This document shows positions 1 through 4,823 of a DNA stretch of 5,971 nt, one piece after another. Under the pieces are notes generated by a model, which saw only the letters and a list, made by a program, of their open reading frames with translations, searched no databases and was not told where the DNA came from. Origin of the DNA: Sulfurimonas sp. Lineage in GTDB: Bacteria; Campylobacterota; Campylobacteria; Campylobacterales; Sulfurimonadaceae. Each line of letters starts with the position of its first letter. Position 1 is the first letter of the stretch. The translations under genes and the position numbers were made by a program. The stretch is taken from contig JAFLJV010000089.1 in NCBI GenBank assembly GCA_022712845.1, forward strand, positions 1-5,971, in the 5' to 3' direction.

Positions 1-91
1 CACCTCCATAAACAGCATCTGCCCCAAAATCAAAAGCAATTTTTAATTTTTCAAGTGTTCCCGCAGGAGAGAGTAACTCTACTTTTTGCAT
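1..91 (-). CDS. Peptidase U32 family protein, N-terminal fragment
   Basis: The first 30 codons of a minus-strand gene that runs off the left edge of the window. The translation starts MQKVELLSPAGTLEKLK and continues to FGADAVYGG. The pairing of ELLSPAG with GADAVYGG is the hallmark N-terminus of the U32 collagenase-like family (YegQ/YhbU/RlhA relatives). Family members are known in tRNA or rRNA hydroxylation, ubiquinone synthesis and proteolysis; 30 residues cannot tell which applies. The ATG (89-91) shares its A with the cheZ stop codon (TAATG), and a GGAAG just before the cheZ stop can serve as ribosome binding site. The two genes are thus probably cotranscribed and translationally coupled. 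The family assignment is firm; the subfamily and substrate are unknown. Confidence 0.85.
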   Translation of the reverse strand, partial: MQKVELLSPAGTLEKLKIAFDFGADAVYGG

Positions 92-786
92 TAACTTCCA
101 AATTGCTCTAGTAGTGCTTCAATATCATCAGTTGATGCAACATCATTATGTGTATCACCAGCAATATGTTGAGCAGATGAAACTCTTTTCTCATCATCTA
201 TTTTACCTTCAAATAGGGTGTTCATATATCTTGATAATGCACGCATTACATTTATAACACGCTCTATCTTTTGACGATGAATATCTTGATACTGCATAAT
301 ATCCATTACGTTCATTATAGAATCACCACTATTTTGTAGCATCTCCAAAGTATCATTTGCATCATTTAGTGCGTTAGTATTTTTTTCTAATTGAACTTGA
401 AATGCTTCAACATCTGGAAATTTTTCACTAAGAGTTGTAAATAATTCAATATTAGAGTTTAAAACTTCTAAAATATTATTTATATTTTCCTCTTTTTCCA
501 TCATCTCAGTACTGATGCCTTCAATAATATCAAAGATTTCTGTAGCTTTTTCTTCACTCTCTTTTGTAACATCATCAAGTTGATGAACCATTCTATTCTC
601 ATCAGTAGCTGGAAGTGGCCAATGGTGAGATGTTTTATCATTATAGCCATCAGGAATACTATTATCGGTTTCTTCTACATCACTATCATCTTTACTTACT
701 TCTGTAGTATCCTCTAAGTTCTCTTTTGAAGATTCCATATCTCCAATATCACCATTCATTAGGGCATCAAGTTCTTCTTGAGTCAT
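91..786 (-). CDS. cheZ: Chemotaxis protein CheZ, epsilon type (CheY-P phosphatase)
   Basis: A 231-residue cytoplasmic protein that should accelerate dephosphorylation of CheY-P and so end the motor-switching signal. It has an acidic, low-complexity N-terminal third, a conserved HHWPLP segment followed by HQLDDV, then a long mostly helical region that would form the coiled-coil bundle. The motif DIHRQ (D168, Q172) matches the D-x-x-x-Q of E. coli CheZ (D143/Q147), where the glutamine enters the CheY active site. The C-terminus DDIEALLEQFGS resembles the CheZ tail peptide that binds CheY. The start is the ATG at 784-786 because GGAGAAG lies 5 bases upstream; a TTG-initiated extension to 807 would place that site inside the gene. 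Overall similarity to enterobacterial CheZ is low, as known for the Helicobacter/Campylobacter form. It heads a minus-strand unit with the U32 gene. Confidence 0.88.
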   Translation of the reverse strand: MTQEELDALMNGDIGDMESSKENLEDTTEVSKDDSDVEETDNSIPDGYNDKTSHHWPLPATDENRMVHQLDDVTKESEEKATEIFDIIEGISTEMMEKEENINNILEVLNSNIELFTTLSEKFPDVEAFQVQLEKNTNALNDANDTLEMLQNSGDSIMNVMDIMQYQDIHRQKIERVINVMRALSRYMNTLFEGKIDDEKRVSSAQHIAGDTHNDVASTDDIEALLEQFGS

Positions 787-822
787 AAATACTTCTCCAA
801 TATACAAAATTAGCTAAATTTA

Positions 823-828
823 ATTTTA
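823..828 (-). promoter_or_regulatory. Possible -10 element for cheZ
   Basis: TAAAAT read on the minus strand lies 36 bases before the cheZ ATG and would give a leader of about 30 bases. It is only a partial match in very AT-rich DNA with no -35, so it is a weak prediction. Some promoter is needed here because cheZ is the first gene of its strand after a divergent neighbour. Confidence 0.3.
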
Positions 829-833
829 ATCAC

Positions 834-839
834 TATAAT
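834..839 (+). promoter_or_regulatory. -10 element for the histidinol-phosphatase gene
   Basis: A perfect TATAAT ends 28 bases before the ATG at 868 and predicts a start near 846 with a leader of about 22 bases. Upstream DNA is T-rich in runs without a -35 box, the usual form of housekeeping promoters in Campylobacterota. Confidence 0.65.
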
Positions 840-867
840 ATCATAAAATCTATAAGATAGAGAAAAA

Positions 868-1650
868 ATGATAGTTGATTTACATAACCACACAAAATTT
901 TGCAACCATGCAGATGGTGAAATAGATGAGTATATCCAAAAAGCTATAGAGTGCAATACTAAATATTTTGGTTTTTCTGAACATGCTCCAATGAATTTTG
1001 ATCAAAAATATCGTCTTAAATTTGATCAAATGGATATATATGAAAAAAATATTTTAGATGCTAAAGAAAGATATAAAGATAAGATAGAGATTCTCTTAGG
1101 GTATGAAGTAGACTACCTTAAAAATTATATAGATGAAAGAGTATTAAATGCTAATGTTGATTACTTAATTGGTTCTGTACACTTTATAAATGAATGGGGA
1201 TTCGATAACCCTGAATTTATAGGTAATTATGAAAATCAAAATATAGATGAGATATGGCAAAAATACTTTAATGCGATAGAAGAGATGGCAAATACTAAAT
1301 TATTTGATATTGTTGGACATTTAGATCTTATAAAAATTTTTAAATTTATGTCTAAACAAAATATTACTAATATTGCTAAAAAAGCTCTCGAGGCGATTAA
1401 AGAAGCTGATATGTCAATAGAAATAAATGTAGCAGGACTCAGAAAACCAATAAATGAATTATATCCATCTATAAACCTCTTAAAAGAGATTAAAAAACTT
1501 GATATTTCAATCACTTTCGCTTCTGATGCTCATAAACCAGAGCAAGTTGGACTTTTTAGTAATGAGGCTATAAATATTGCAAAAAGTGTTGGTTATACAC
1601 AATGTGTACTTTATCGTAAAAGAAAGAAAAAATTTATAAATATTATATAA
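868..1650 (+). CDS. hisJ: Histidinol-phosphatase, PHP family (HisJ/HisK type)
   Basis: A 260-residue cytoplasmic metal-dependent phosphatase predicted to convert L-histidinol phosphate to L-histidinol, the penultimate stage of histidine synthesis (EC 3.1.3.15). The PHP metal-binding motifs are complete and in order: H6-x-H8 in DLHNH, H14, E38-H39 in SEHAP, E80 in GYEVDY, H105 in GSVHF, H151 in VGHLDL, and D220-x-H222 in SDAHKPEQVG. Length and the SDAH-K-P-E-x-VG ending fit the HisJ family rather than PHP domains of DNA polymerases. The ribosome binding site is weak (AGATAGAG). It appears to be a single-gene unit with its own promoter, and no other his gene is visible. Some members of this family act on other phosphoesters, and a HisB-type phosphatase elsewhere in the genome would weaken the histidine assignment. 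Confidence 0.85.
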   Translation: MIVDLHNHTKFCNHADGEIDEYIQKAIECNTKYFGFSEHAPMNFDQKYRLKFDQMDIYEKNILDAKERYKDKIEILLGYEVDYLKNYIDERVLNANVDYLIGSVHFINEWGFDNPEFIGNYENQNIDEIWQKYFNAIEEMANTKLFDIVGHLDLIKIFKFMSKQNITNIAKKALEAIKEADMSIEINVAGLRKPINELYPSINLLKEIKKLDISITFASDAHKPEQVGLFSNEAINIAKSVGYTQCVLYRKRKKKFINII

Positions 1651-1674
1651 AGCAATTATAAAGATTTGGACTTG

Positions 1675-1680
1675 TATAAT
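1675..1680 (+). promoter_or_regulatory. -10 element for trxA
   Basis: A perfect TATAAT in the 61-base gap after the phosphatase gene, ending 31 bases before the trxA ATG, predicts a leader of about 25 bases. No -35 is seen at proper spacing. This suggests the thioredoxin cluster is transcribed from its own promoter. Confidence 0.6.
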
Positions 1681-1711
1681 ACACATATTATAATTTTACA
1701 AGGAGATAACA

Positions 1712-2032
1712 ATGGGAAAATATATAGAATTAACTAGTTCAGACTTTGAAGAAACTTTAAGTGAAGGTATATCTTTAGTGGATTTTTGGGCACCTTGGTG
1801 TGGTCCTTGTCGCATGATAGCTCCAGTAATTGAAGAATTAGCTGAAGAATATGACGGAAAAGCTAAAATTTGTAAAGTAAATACTGATGAAGAGCAAGAA
1901 ATTGCTGTTAAATTTGGTATTCGTTCAATACCTACTATCATGTTTTTTAAAGATGGTGAGATGGTAGATCAAGTTGTTGGGGCACAATCAAAAGCTGCTT
2001 TAGCAGAAAAAATAGACGCTCACTTAGCGTAA
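1712..2032 (+). CDS. trxA: Thioredoxin TrxA
   Basis: A 106-residue cytoplasmic thioredoxin, the usual length for the family, which reduces disulfides in client proteins such as ribonucleotide reductase, PAPS reductase and peroxiredoxins. The active site W29-C30-G31-P32-C33 sits in the canonical DFWAPWCGPC context with buried D24, and the cis-proline P74 follows in RSIPT, then a FFKDGE turn and VGAQSK near the C-terminus. All catalytic residues are present. A strong AGGAG at 1701-1705, six bases from the ATG, fixes the start and suggests high expression. The next gene begins 17 bases after the stop and trxB, its expected reductase, follows, so the three probably form an operon. Confidence 0.97.
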   Translation: MGKYIELTSSDFEETLSEGISLVDFWAPWCGPCRMIAPVIEELAEEYDGKAKICKVNTDEEQEIAVKFGIRSIPTIMFFKDGEMVDQVVGAQSKAALAEKIDAHLA

Positions 2033-2049
2033 TTTAAAAGAGTAGTATA

Positions 2050-2535
2050 ATGTCCAGAGGAGGTAAAAGCCTCTTTTCATTATCTACACTACTTGCCTCT
2101 TTTTTTGGTGCAGCAATGATAGCTGCCGCCTTTGCTTACTTTAATTATAAATTTTCAGAATACAAATTTATCAATTTTAAAGAATGGGTTTTTTATGAAA
2201 AAAAAGATATATTTACACCTGTTGCAGATAAATATATTGTAGTTTTTTATAGTTCAAAAGAAAAAGACACTGCTTCGCTTTTAGCAAATACTGATTTAAA
2301 TCTTCCTATTATTGCAATTGATTACTATAATGAAATTTATGAAAACTCTGAAAATACAACATTTTTAAGAGCTCCAACTAAAACATCTCTTAGCTTTATA
2401 CAAAGATTTAATATTTATGAATCTCCATCTATTTTTTTTATAAAAAAATCAAAAGGCTCAATTTATAAACAAGATAGTATGATACGCAAATTAGATAATT
2501 TAAAAGAATTATCAAAAGATGTTAACTCATTGTAA
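2050..2535 (+). CDS. Membrane-anchored thioredoxin-like protein without cysteines
   Basis: A 161-residue protein that I do not recognise as a named family. A short basic N-terminus (R3, K6) precedes one hydrophobic segment at about residues 10-31, consistent with an inner-membrane anchor or uncleaved signal and the rest in the periplasm. The soluble part reads like a degenerate thioredoxin fold: strand YIVVFYSS (62-69) where a CxxC would follow, strand NLPIIAIDY (84-92), then YESPSIFFIKK (123-133), where P126 takes the place of the cis-proline, and a C-terminal helix. There is no cysteine anywhere, so it cannot do thiol-disulfide exchange and may be structural or a binding partner. It lies between trxA and trxB, 17 bases after trxA, with only a weak ribosome site (AAAAGAG). 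The fold assignment is an inference from the pattern; function is unknown. Confidence 0.8.
   Translation: MSRGGKSLFSLSTLLASFFGAAMIAAAFAYFNYKFSEYKFINFKEWVFYEKKDIFTPVADKYIVVFYSSKEKDTASLLANTDLNLPIIAIDYYNEIYENSENTTFLRAPTKTSLSFIQRFNIYESPSIFFIKKSKGSIYKQDSMIRKLDNLKELSKDVNSL
2056..2077 (+). other. Hairpin with an AGGAGG core just after the start codon
   Basis: Positions 2056-2063 can pair with 2070-2077 in an 8-bp stem (two G-U pairs) around a six-base loop TAAAAG. The 5' side contains an exact AGGAGG, which has no usable start codon at the right distance downstream. The stem begins four bases after the ATG of the thioredoxin-like gene and could slow or tune its translation. Confidence 0.4.
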
Positions 2536-2538
2536 TTC

Positions 2539-2554
2539 TAGCTCTAATGAGCTA
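2539..2554 (+). other. Hairpin after the thioredoxin-like gene
   Basis: TAGCTC and GAGCTA form a 6-bp stem with the loop TAAT, starting four bases after the stop codon. Only four T residues follow after AAGC, so it is at best a weak or partial terminator that could lower read-through to trxB. Confidence 0.45.
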
Positions 2555-2562
2555 AGCTTTTA

Positions 2563-2641
2563 GGAATGCTAACCAATGGCATTCTCCATGATAAGTGACC
2601 ATAGCGGTCCAAGCGGAATAAAGGGACTTGTTCTTTTATGG
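2563..2641 (+). other. Candidate structured leader of trxB
   Basis: This part of the 133-base gap is richer in G+C (roughly 44 percent by my count) than its surroundings and holds several complementary segments. GAATGC (2564-2569) pairs with GCATTC (2579-2584). Positions 2586-2595 pair with 2633-2641 in nine base pairs with one bulge. That stem encloses GACC/GGTC (2597-2600 with 2606-2609) and CAAG/CTTG (2610-2613 with 2627-2630), which together make a three-way junction. GTCC at 2607-2610 could instead pair with GGAC at 2624-2627, giving an exclusive alternative. I recognise no known riboswitch. The pairs are visible in the sequence; a regulatory RNA role is inferred. Confidence 0.4.
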
Positions 2642-2655
2642 AAATAATAAATAAT

Positions 2656-2660
2656 AAGGA
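2656..2660 (+). promoter_or_regulatory. Ribosome binding site of trxB
   Basis: AAGGA lies eight bases before the trxB ATG at 2669. A nearer ATG (2661-2663) directly abuts it but opens only ATG AAT AAA TGA, whose stop overlaps the trxB start. The spacing and the conserved [11 protein letters not shown] start both favour 2669. Confidence 0.7.
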
Positions 2661-2668
2661 ATGAATAA

Positions 2669-3610
2669 ATGATACTTGATTGTGCAATTATTGGTGGTGG
2701 ACCAGCTGGTCTTACTGCTGGACTATATACAACTCGCGGTGGCTTAGAAAACGTAACTATGTTTGAAAAAGGTATGCCAGGTGGGCAAATTGTAAACTCT
2801 TCTGAGATAGAAAATTATCCAGGTGTTACTGGTGAAATATCAGGAATGGATCTAATGATGCCTTGGCCAGAACAATGTCAAAAATTTGGACTTAAACATG
2901 ATATGGTTGAAGTAACTCGTATTACTAAAGAAGGTAATCTCTTTACCATTCATAAAAATGATAACACAACTACTCAAGCACACTCTGTTATTATAGGTAC
3001 TGGTTCACGTCCACGACGCGTTGGGTTTGCTGGAGAAGATGAGCTGTTTGGAAGAGGTGTTAGCACATGTGCTACATGTGATGGTTTTTTCTATAAAGGA
3101 AAAGAAGTTGCTGTAATTGGTGGTGGTGATACTGCTTTAGAAGAGGCTCTATACTTAGCTAAAATTTGCTCAAAAGTTTATTTAATTCATAGACGTGATG
3201 CTTTTCGCTCAGCTCCAAATACAATTGAAAGAATAAAAAACACAAAAAATATAGAATTAGTTTTAAACTCTGTACCTGATGAAGTTTATGGTGATGCTAT
3301 GGGTGTTACAGGACTTCGTGTAAAAAATAACAATGGCGAACTTCGTGATATTGAAGTTCCAGGTGTATTTACATTTGTAGGAAACGATGTTAATAATCAA
3401 ACTCTTATTCAAGAAGATGGTAATTTTTTATGTGACATGAATAAAGCTGGTGAAGTGATAGTAGATATTAGCATGAACACTTCTGTTCCAGGACTCTTTG
3501 CTACTGGTGATATGCGAATAGCCGCTCCTAAACAGGTTGTTAGTGCAGCTGGTGATGGAGCTGTAGCAGGTCTTCAAGCTATTTCTTATGTAGATGAATT
3601 GTTAAACTAG
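2669..3610 (+). CDS. trxB: Thioredoxin-disulfide reductase TrxB
   Basis: A 313-residue FAD enzyme that passes electrons from NADPH to oxidised thioredoxin (EC 1.8.1.9), of the low-molecular-weight bacterial type and of normal length. The FAD-binding GGGPAG is at 9-14 and the PGGQI segment at 37-41. The redox pair C134-A-T-C137 stands in [11 protein letters not shown] second nucleotide-binding motif GGGDTA is at 151-156, and HRRDAFR at 174-180 supplies the arginines that select NADPH over NADH. The ATGD FAD motif is at 278-281, followed by [10 protein letters not shown]. Nothing is missing. Its substrate TrxA is encoded two genes upstream. The unusually structured 133-base leader sets it apart from the tight spacing of the first two genes and may allow separate control of its expression. 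Confidence 0.97.
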   Translation: MILDCAIIGGGPAGLTAGLYTTRGGLENVTMFEKGMPGGQIVNSSEIENYPGVTGEISGMDLMMPWPEQCQKFGLKHDMVEVTRITKEGNLFTIHKNDNTTTQAHSVIIGTGSRPRRVGFAGEDELFGRGVSTCATCDGFFYKGKEVAVIGGGDTALEEALYLAKICSKVYLIHRRDAFRSAPNTIERIKNTKNIELVLNSVPDEVYGDAMGVTGLRVKNNNGELRDIEVPGVFTFVGNDVNNQTLIQEDGNFLCDMNKAGEVIVDISMNTSVPGLFATGDMRIAAPKQVVSAAGDGAVAGLQAISYVDELLN

Positions 3611-3626
3611 TATCTCCTTCCTCTCC

Positions 3627-3671
3627 CTTTGTTAGAGTTATTACAGCTTATAAAACTAAACTCTAACGAAG
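3627..3671 (+). terminator. 13-bp hairpin after trxB without U-tract
   Basis: CTTTGTTAGAGTT (3627-3639) can pair with AACTCTAACGAAG (3659-3671), 13 bp with one U-G pair, around a 19-base loop, 17 bases after the trxB stop. The stem is strong but neither strand has a T-run after it. On the plus strand it is followed by CAAAAAAAAAG. It may protect the trxB mRNA 3' end or act as a non-canonical terminator between trxB and the dapB promoter. Confidence 0.45.
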
Positions 3672-3690
3672 CAAAAAAAAAGTAAAATCT

Positions 3691-3699
3691 TGATACTAT
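3691..3699 (+). promoter_or_regulatory. Extended -10 promoter of dapB
   Basis: TGATACTAT combines the TGn extension with a TACTAT -10, ends 26 bases before the dapB ATG, and predicts a leader of about 20 bases. An A-tract (3673-3681) lies upstream in place of a -35 and may act as an UP-like or curved element. Confidence 0.6.
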
Positions 3700-3725
3700 T
3701 CATAAAAATATTTTAAGGCTATAAA

Positions 3726-4493
3726 ATGGTAAAAGTTGGCGTATTTGGTGCAAATGGTAGAGTCGGTAAATTAATTATAGATGATTTAAAAAATACTAAT
3801 AATATTAGCCTTAGCTGTGTATATGTTAGAAAAGCTCTAAACTTTTCTATTGATCCATCTATCTTAGTTACAACTAATATAAAGTCTTTATTACTCGCTT
3901 GTGATATAGTTATTGATTTTTCTCTTCCTGATGCTTGTGAGTCTCTTCTTGAAGCTTCTTTAAAAACACCAAAACCTTTAGTTATTGGAACAACTGGATT
4001 AAATACTCACCAGCTAAACCTTCTAAAACAAGCAAGTGAGCGTATGCCAATTTTATATGCTACAAATATGTCTTTAGGAGTTGCTCTTTTAAATAAACTA
4101 GTATATCAAGCTTCATCTGCTCTTGCTGATTTTGATATAGAGATTGTAGAGATGCATCATAAACATAAAAAAGATGCTCCAAGTGGAACAGCACTTACTC
4201 TTGGGGAATCTGCAGCAGCTGGTCGTAACTTGGACTTAGATAAAATTCGTATAAGTGGAAGAGATGGAAATATCGGAGAACGTTCTAATGATGAAATTGC
4301 GGTGATGGCTCTTCGTGGTGGAGATATCGTTGGTCGTCATACTGTAGGTTTTTATAATGATGGTGAATTTATAGAGCTTAATCATACAGCAACTTCAAGA
4401 AATACATTCAGTAAAGGTGCAATTCGAGCTGCATCATGGCTAGCAAATAAAAAAAATGGACTCTACTCTATTAGCGACTGTTTAGAGTTATAA
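3726..4493 (+). CDS. dapB: 4-hydroxy-tetrahydrodipicolinate reductase DapB
   Basis: A 255-residue cytoplasmic enzyme that reduces 4-hydroxy-tetrahydrodipicolinate to tetrahydrodipicolinate with NAD(P)H (EC 1.17.1.8), on the route to meso-diaminopimelate for peptidoglycan and to lysine. The N-terminal Rossmann motif GANGRVGK is at 8-15 and the conserved VIGTTG at 86-91. The signature [14 protein letters not shown] (144-157) contains the catalytic H144 and the lysine K148 corresponding to H159 and K163 of E. coli DapB. Conserved RGGDIVGRH (197-205) and the ELNHTATSR segment (217-225) complete the substrate domain. Length is normal. TAAGG at 3714-3718 is a good ribosome site seven bases from the ATG. 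No other dap gene is in view, and its own promoter suggests a unit separate from trxB. Confidence 0.96.
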   Translation: MVKVGVFGANGRVGKLIIDDLKNTNNISLSCVYVRKALNFSIDPSILVTTNIKSLLLACDIVIDFSLPDACESLLEASLKTPKPLVIGTTGLNTHQLNLLKQASERMPILYATNMSLGVALLNKLVYQASSALADFDIEIVEMHHKHKKDAPSGTALTLGESAAAGRNLDLDKIRISGRDGNIGERSNDEIAVMALRGGDIVGRHTVGFYNDGEFIELNHTATSRNTFSKGAIRAASWLANKKNGLYSISDCLEL

Positions 4494-4520
4494 ATCAACT
4501 ATATTTTACTTTGATTTGAG

Positions 4521-4526
4521 TATAAT
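4521..4526 (+). promoter_or_regulatory. -10 element upstream of the inverted-repeat element and purF
   Basis: A perfect TATAAT preceded by T-rich DNA (ATTTTACTTTGATTTGAG), the local promoter style. Transcription should begin near 4533, which is the outer end of the 33-bp inverted repeat. It is the only convincing promoter I see between dapB and purF, so it probably drives purF through the 268-base element. Confidence 0.6.
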
Positions 4527-4565
4527 CGCGTTTAAGTAAAAGATTATAAATAACTTTATAGCTAA

Positions 4566-4662
4566 CAACATTTAAAAAATTTAGATTAAAGGCGAACTTT
4601 ATTTGGCGATACTAGTATCGTTGAATGAAGTTCAACGCATAAGATGAATCTTTTAAATGTTG
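4566..4662 (+). other. Left internal stem-loop arm of the element
   Basis: CAACATTTAAAA (4566-4577) pairs perfectly with TTTTAAATGTTG (4651-4662), starting at the base right after the outer left arm. After a six-base bulge, GATT (4584-4587) pairs with AATC (4647-4650). Further in are GAACTT/AAGTTC (4594-4599 with 4628-4633) and a 14-base palindrome CGATACTAGTATCG (4607-4620). A competing hairpin GTTGAA/TTCAAC is at 4620-4636. Confidence 0.7.
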
Positions 4663-4671
4663 CCTATAAGG

Positions 4672-4767
4672 TGAGAAAAGAAGCTTTAACCTACTTCGTT
4701 AAAAGTCCTTAAAGCTACTTGTAGCTCCTGCGGATTTTTGCCTTGTATCTTATAGCTTCTTTTCTCA
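4672..4767 (+). other. Right internal stem-loop arm of the element
   Basis: TGAGAAAAGAAGCT (4672-4685) pairs perfectly with AGCTTCTTTTCTCA (4754-4767), ending at the base just before the outer right arm. Inside, AAAAGTCC (4701-4708) pairs with GGATTTTT (4732-4739) with one G-U, enclosing AGCTA/TAGCT (4713-4717 with 4722-4726). TTTAAC/GTTAAA (4685-4690 with 4698-4703) is a partly competing hairpin. Confidence 0.7.
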
Positions 4768-4809
4768 TTAGCTATAAAGTTATTTATAATCTTTTACTTA
4801 TTAGTTTAT

Positions 4810-4823
4810 AGGAGAAAAATGTG
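4810..4823 (+). promoter_or_regulatory. Ribosome binding site and GTG start of purF
   Basis: AGGAG (4810-4814) stands six bases before GTG (4821-4823). The G of that GTG also completes an ATG at 4819-4821, which would translate only ATG TGC and stop at TAG. GTG is therefore the real start, shadowed by an overlapping dead-end ATG. Confidence 0.8.

Larger units (their letters stand above)
4533..4800 (+). repeat. 268-base element bounded by a perfect 33-bp inverted repeat
   Basis: Positions 4533-4565 are the exact reverse complement of 4768-4800 (33 of 33), with mismatches immediately outside and inside. The arms are very AT-rich (5 G/C in 33) and end in TA on both outer sides, which would suit a TA target duplication of the IS630/mariner kind, although a palindromic TA proves little. 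The 202 bases between the arms hold two further stem-forming blocks and no credible gene. No transposase is present, so a non-autonomous MITE-like element or a large structured leader RNA of purF are the main readings. The inverted repeat is certain; its nature is inferred. The element and its flanks account for the whole 327-base gap between dapB and purF. Confidence 0.92.

Noticed and set aside
787..807. TTG-initiated N-terminal extension of cheZ
   Set aside because: The extension would contain the ribosome binding site of the ATG at 784-786, and MTQEELDALM is a sensible N-terminus.
1236..1514. Open frame on the minus strand inside the histidinol-phosphatase gene
   Set aside because: It lies wholly antisense to a gene with complete catalytic motifs and its translation resembles no protein I know.
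1666..1671. TTGGAC as a -35 box for trxA
   Set aside because: Only three bases separate it from the TATAAT, so the two cannot be used together by sigma-70 polymerase.
1696..1941. Open frame on the minus strand across trxA
   Set aside because: It is antisense to a clear thioredoxin gene and has no convincing protein character.
2597..2610. Resemblance of GACCATAGCGGTCC to the start of 5S rRNA
   Set aside because: The match is short and the following sequence has none of the conserved 5S segments.
2576..2647. Small open frame of 23 codons before trxB (MAFSMISDHSGPSG...)
   Set aside because: There is no well-placed ribosome site, and the segment is better explained by base pairing. A leader peptide cannot be fully excluded.
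4644..4712. Small open frame of 22 codons inside the inverted-repeat element
   Set aside because: It has no ribosome site and its sequence is dictated by the stem-forming arms, so coding is unlikely.
4533..4800. 6S RNA, tmRNA or RNase P RNA in the dapB-purF gap
   Set aside because: 6S RNA is a single rod with a central bubble, whereas this folds as a junction with a perfect 33-bp outer stem. I found none of the conserved signatures of tmRNA or RNase P RNA.
4768..4800. Right arm of the inverted repeat as an intrinsic terminator
   Set aside because: The stem is AT-rich and 235 bases separate its strands at the ends, no T-run follows on either strand, and termination here would silence purF unless a promoter lay in the last 20 bases, where none is visible.
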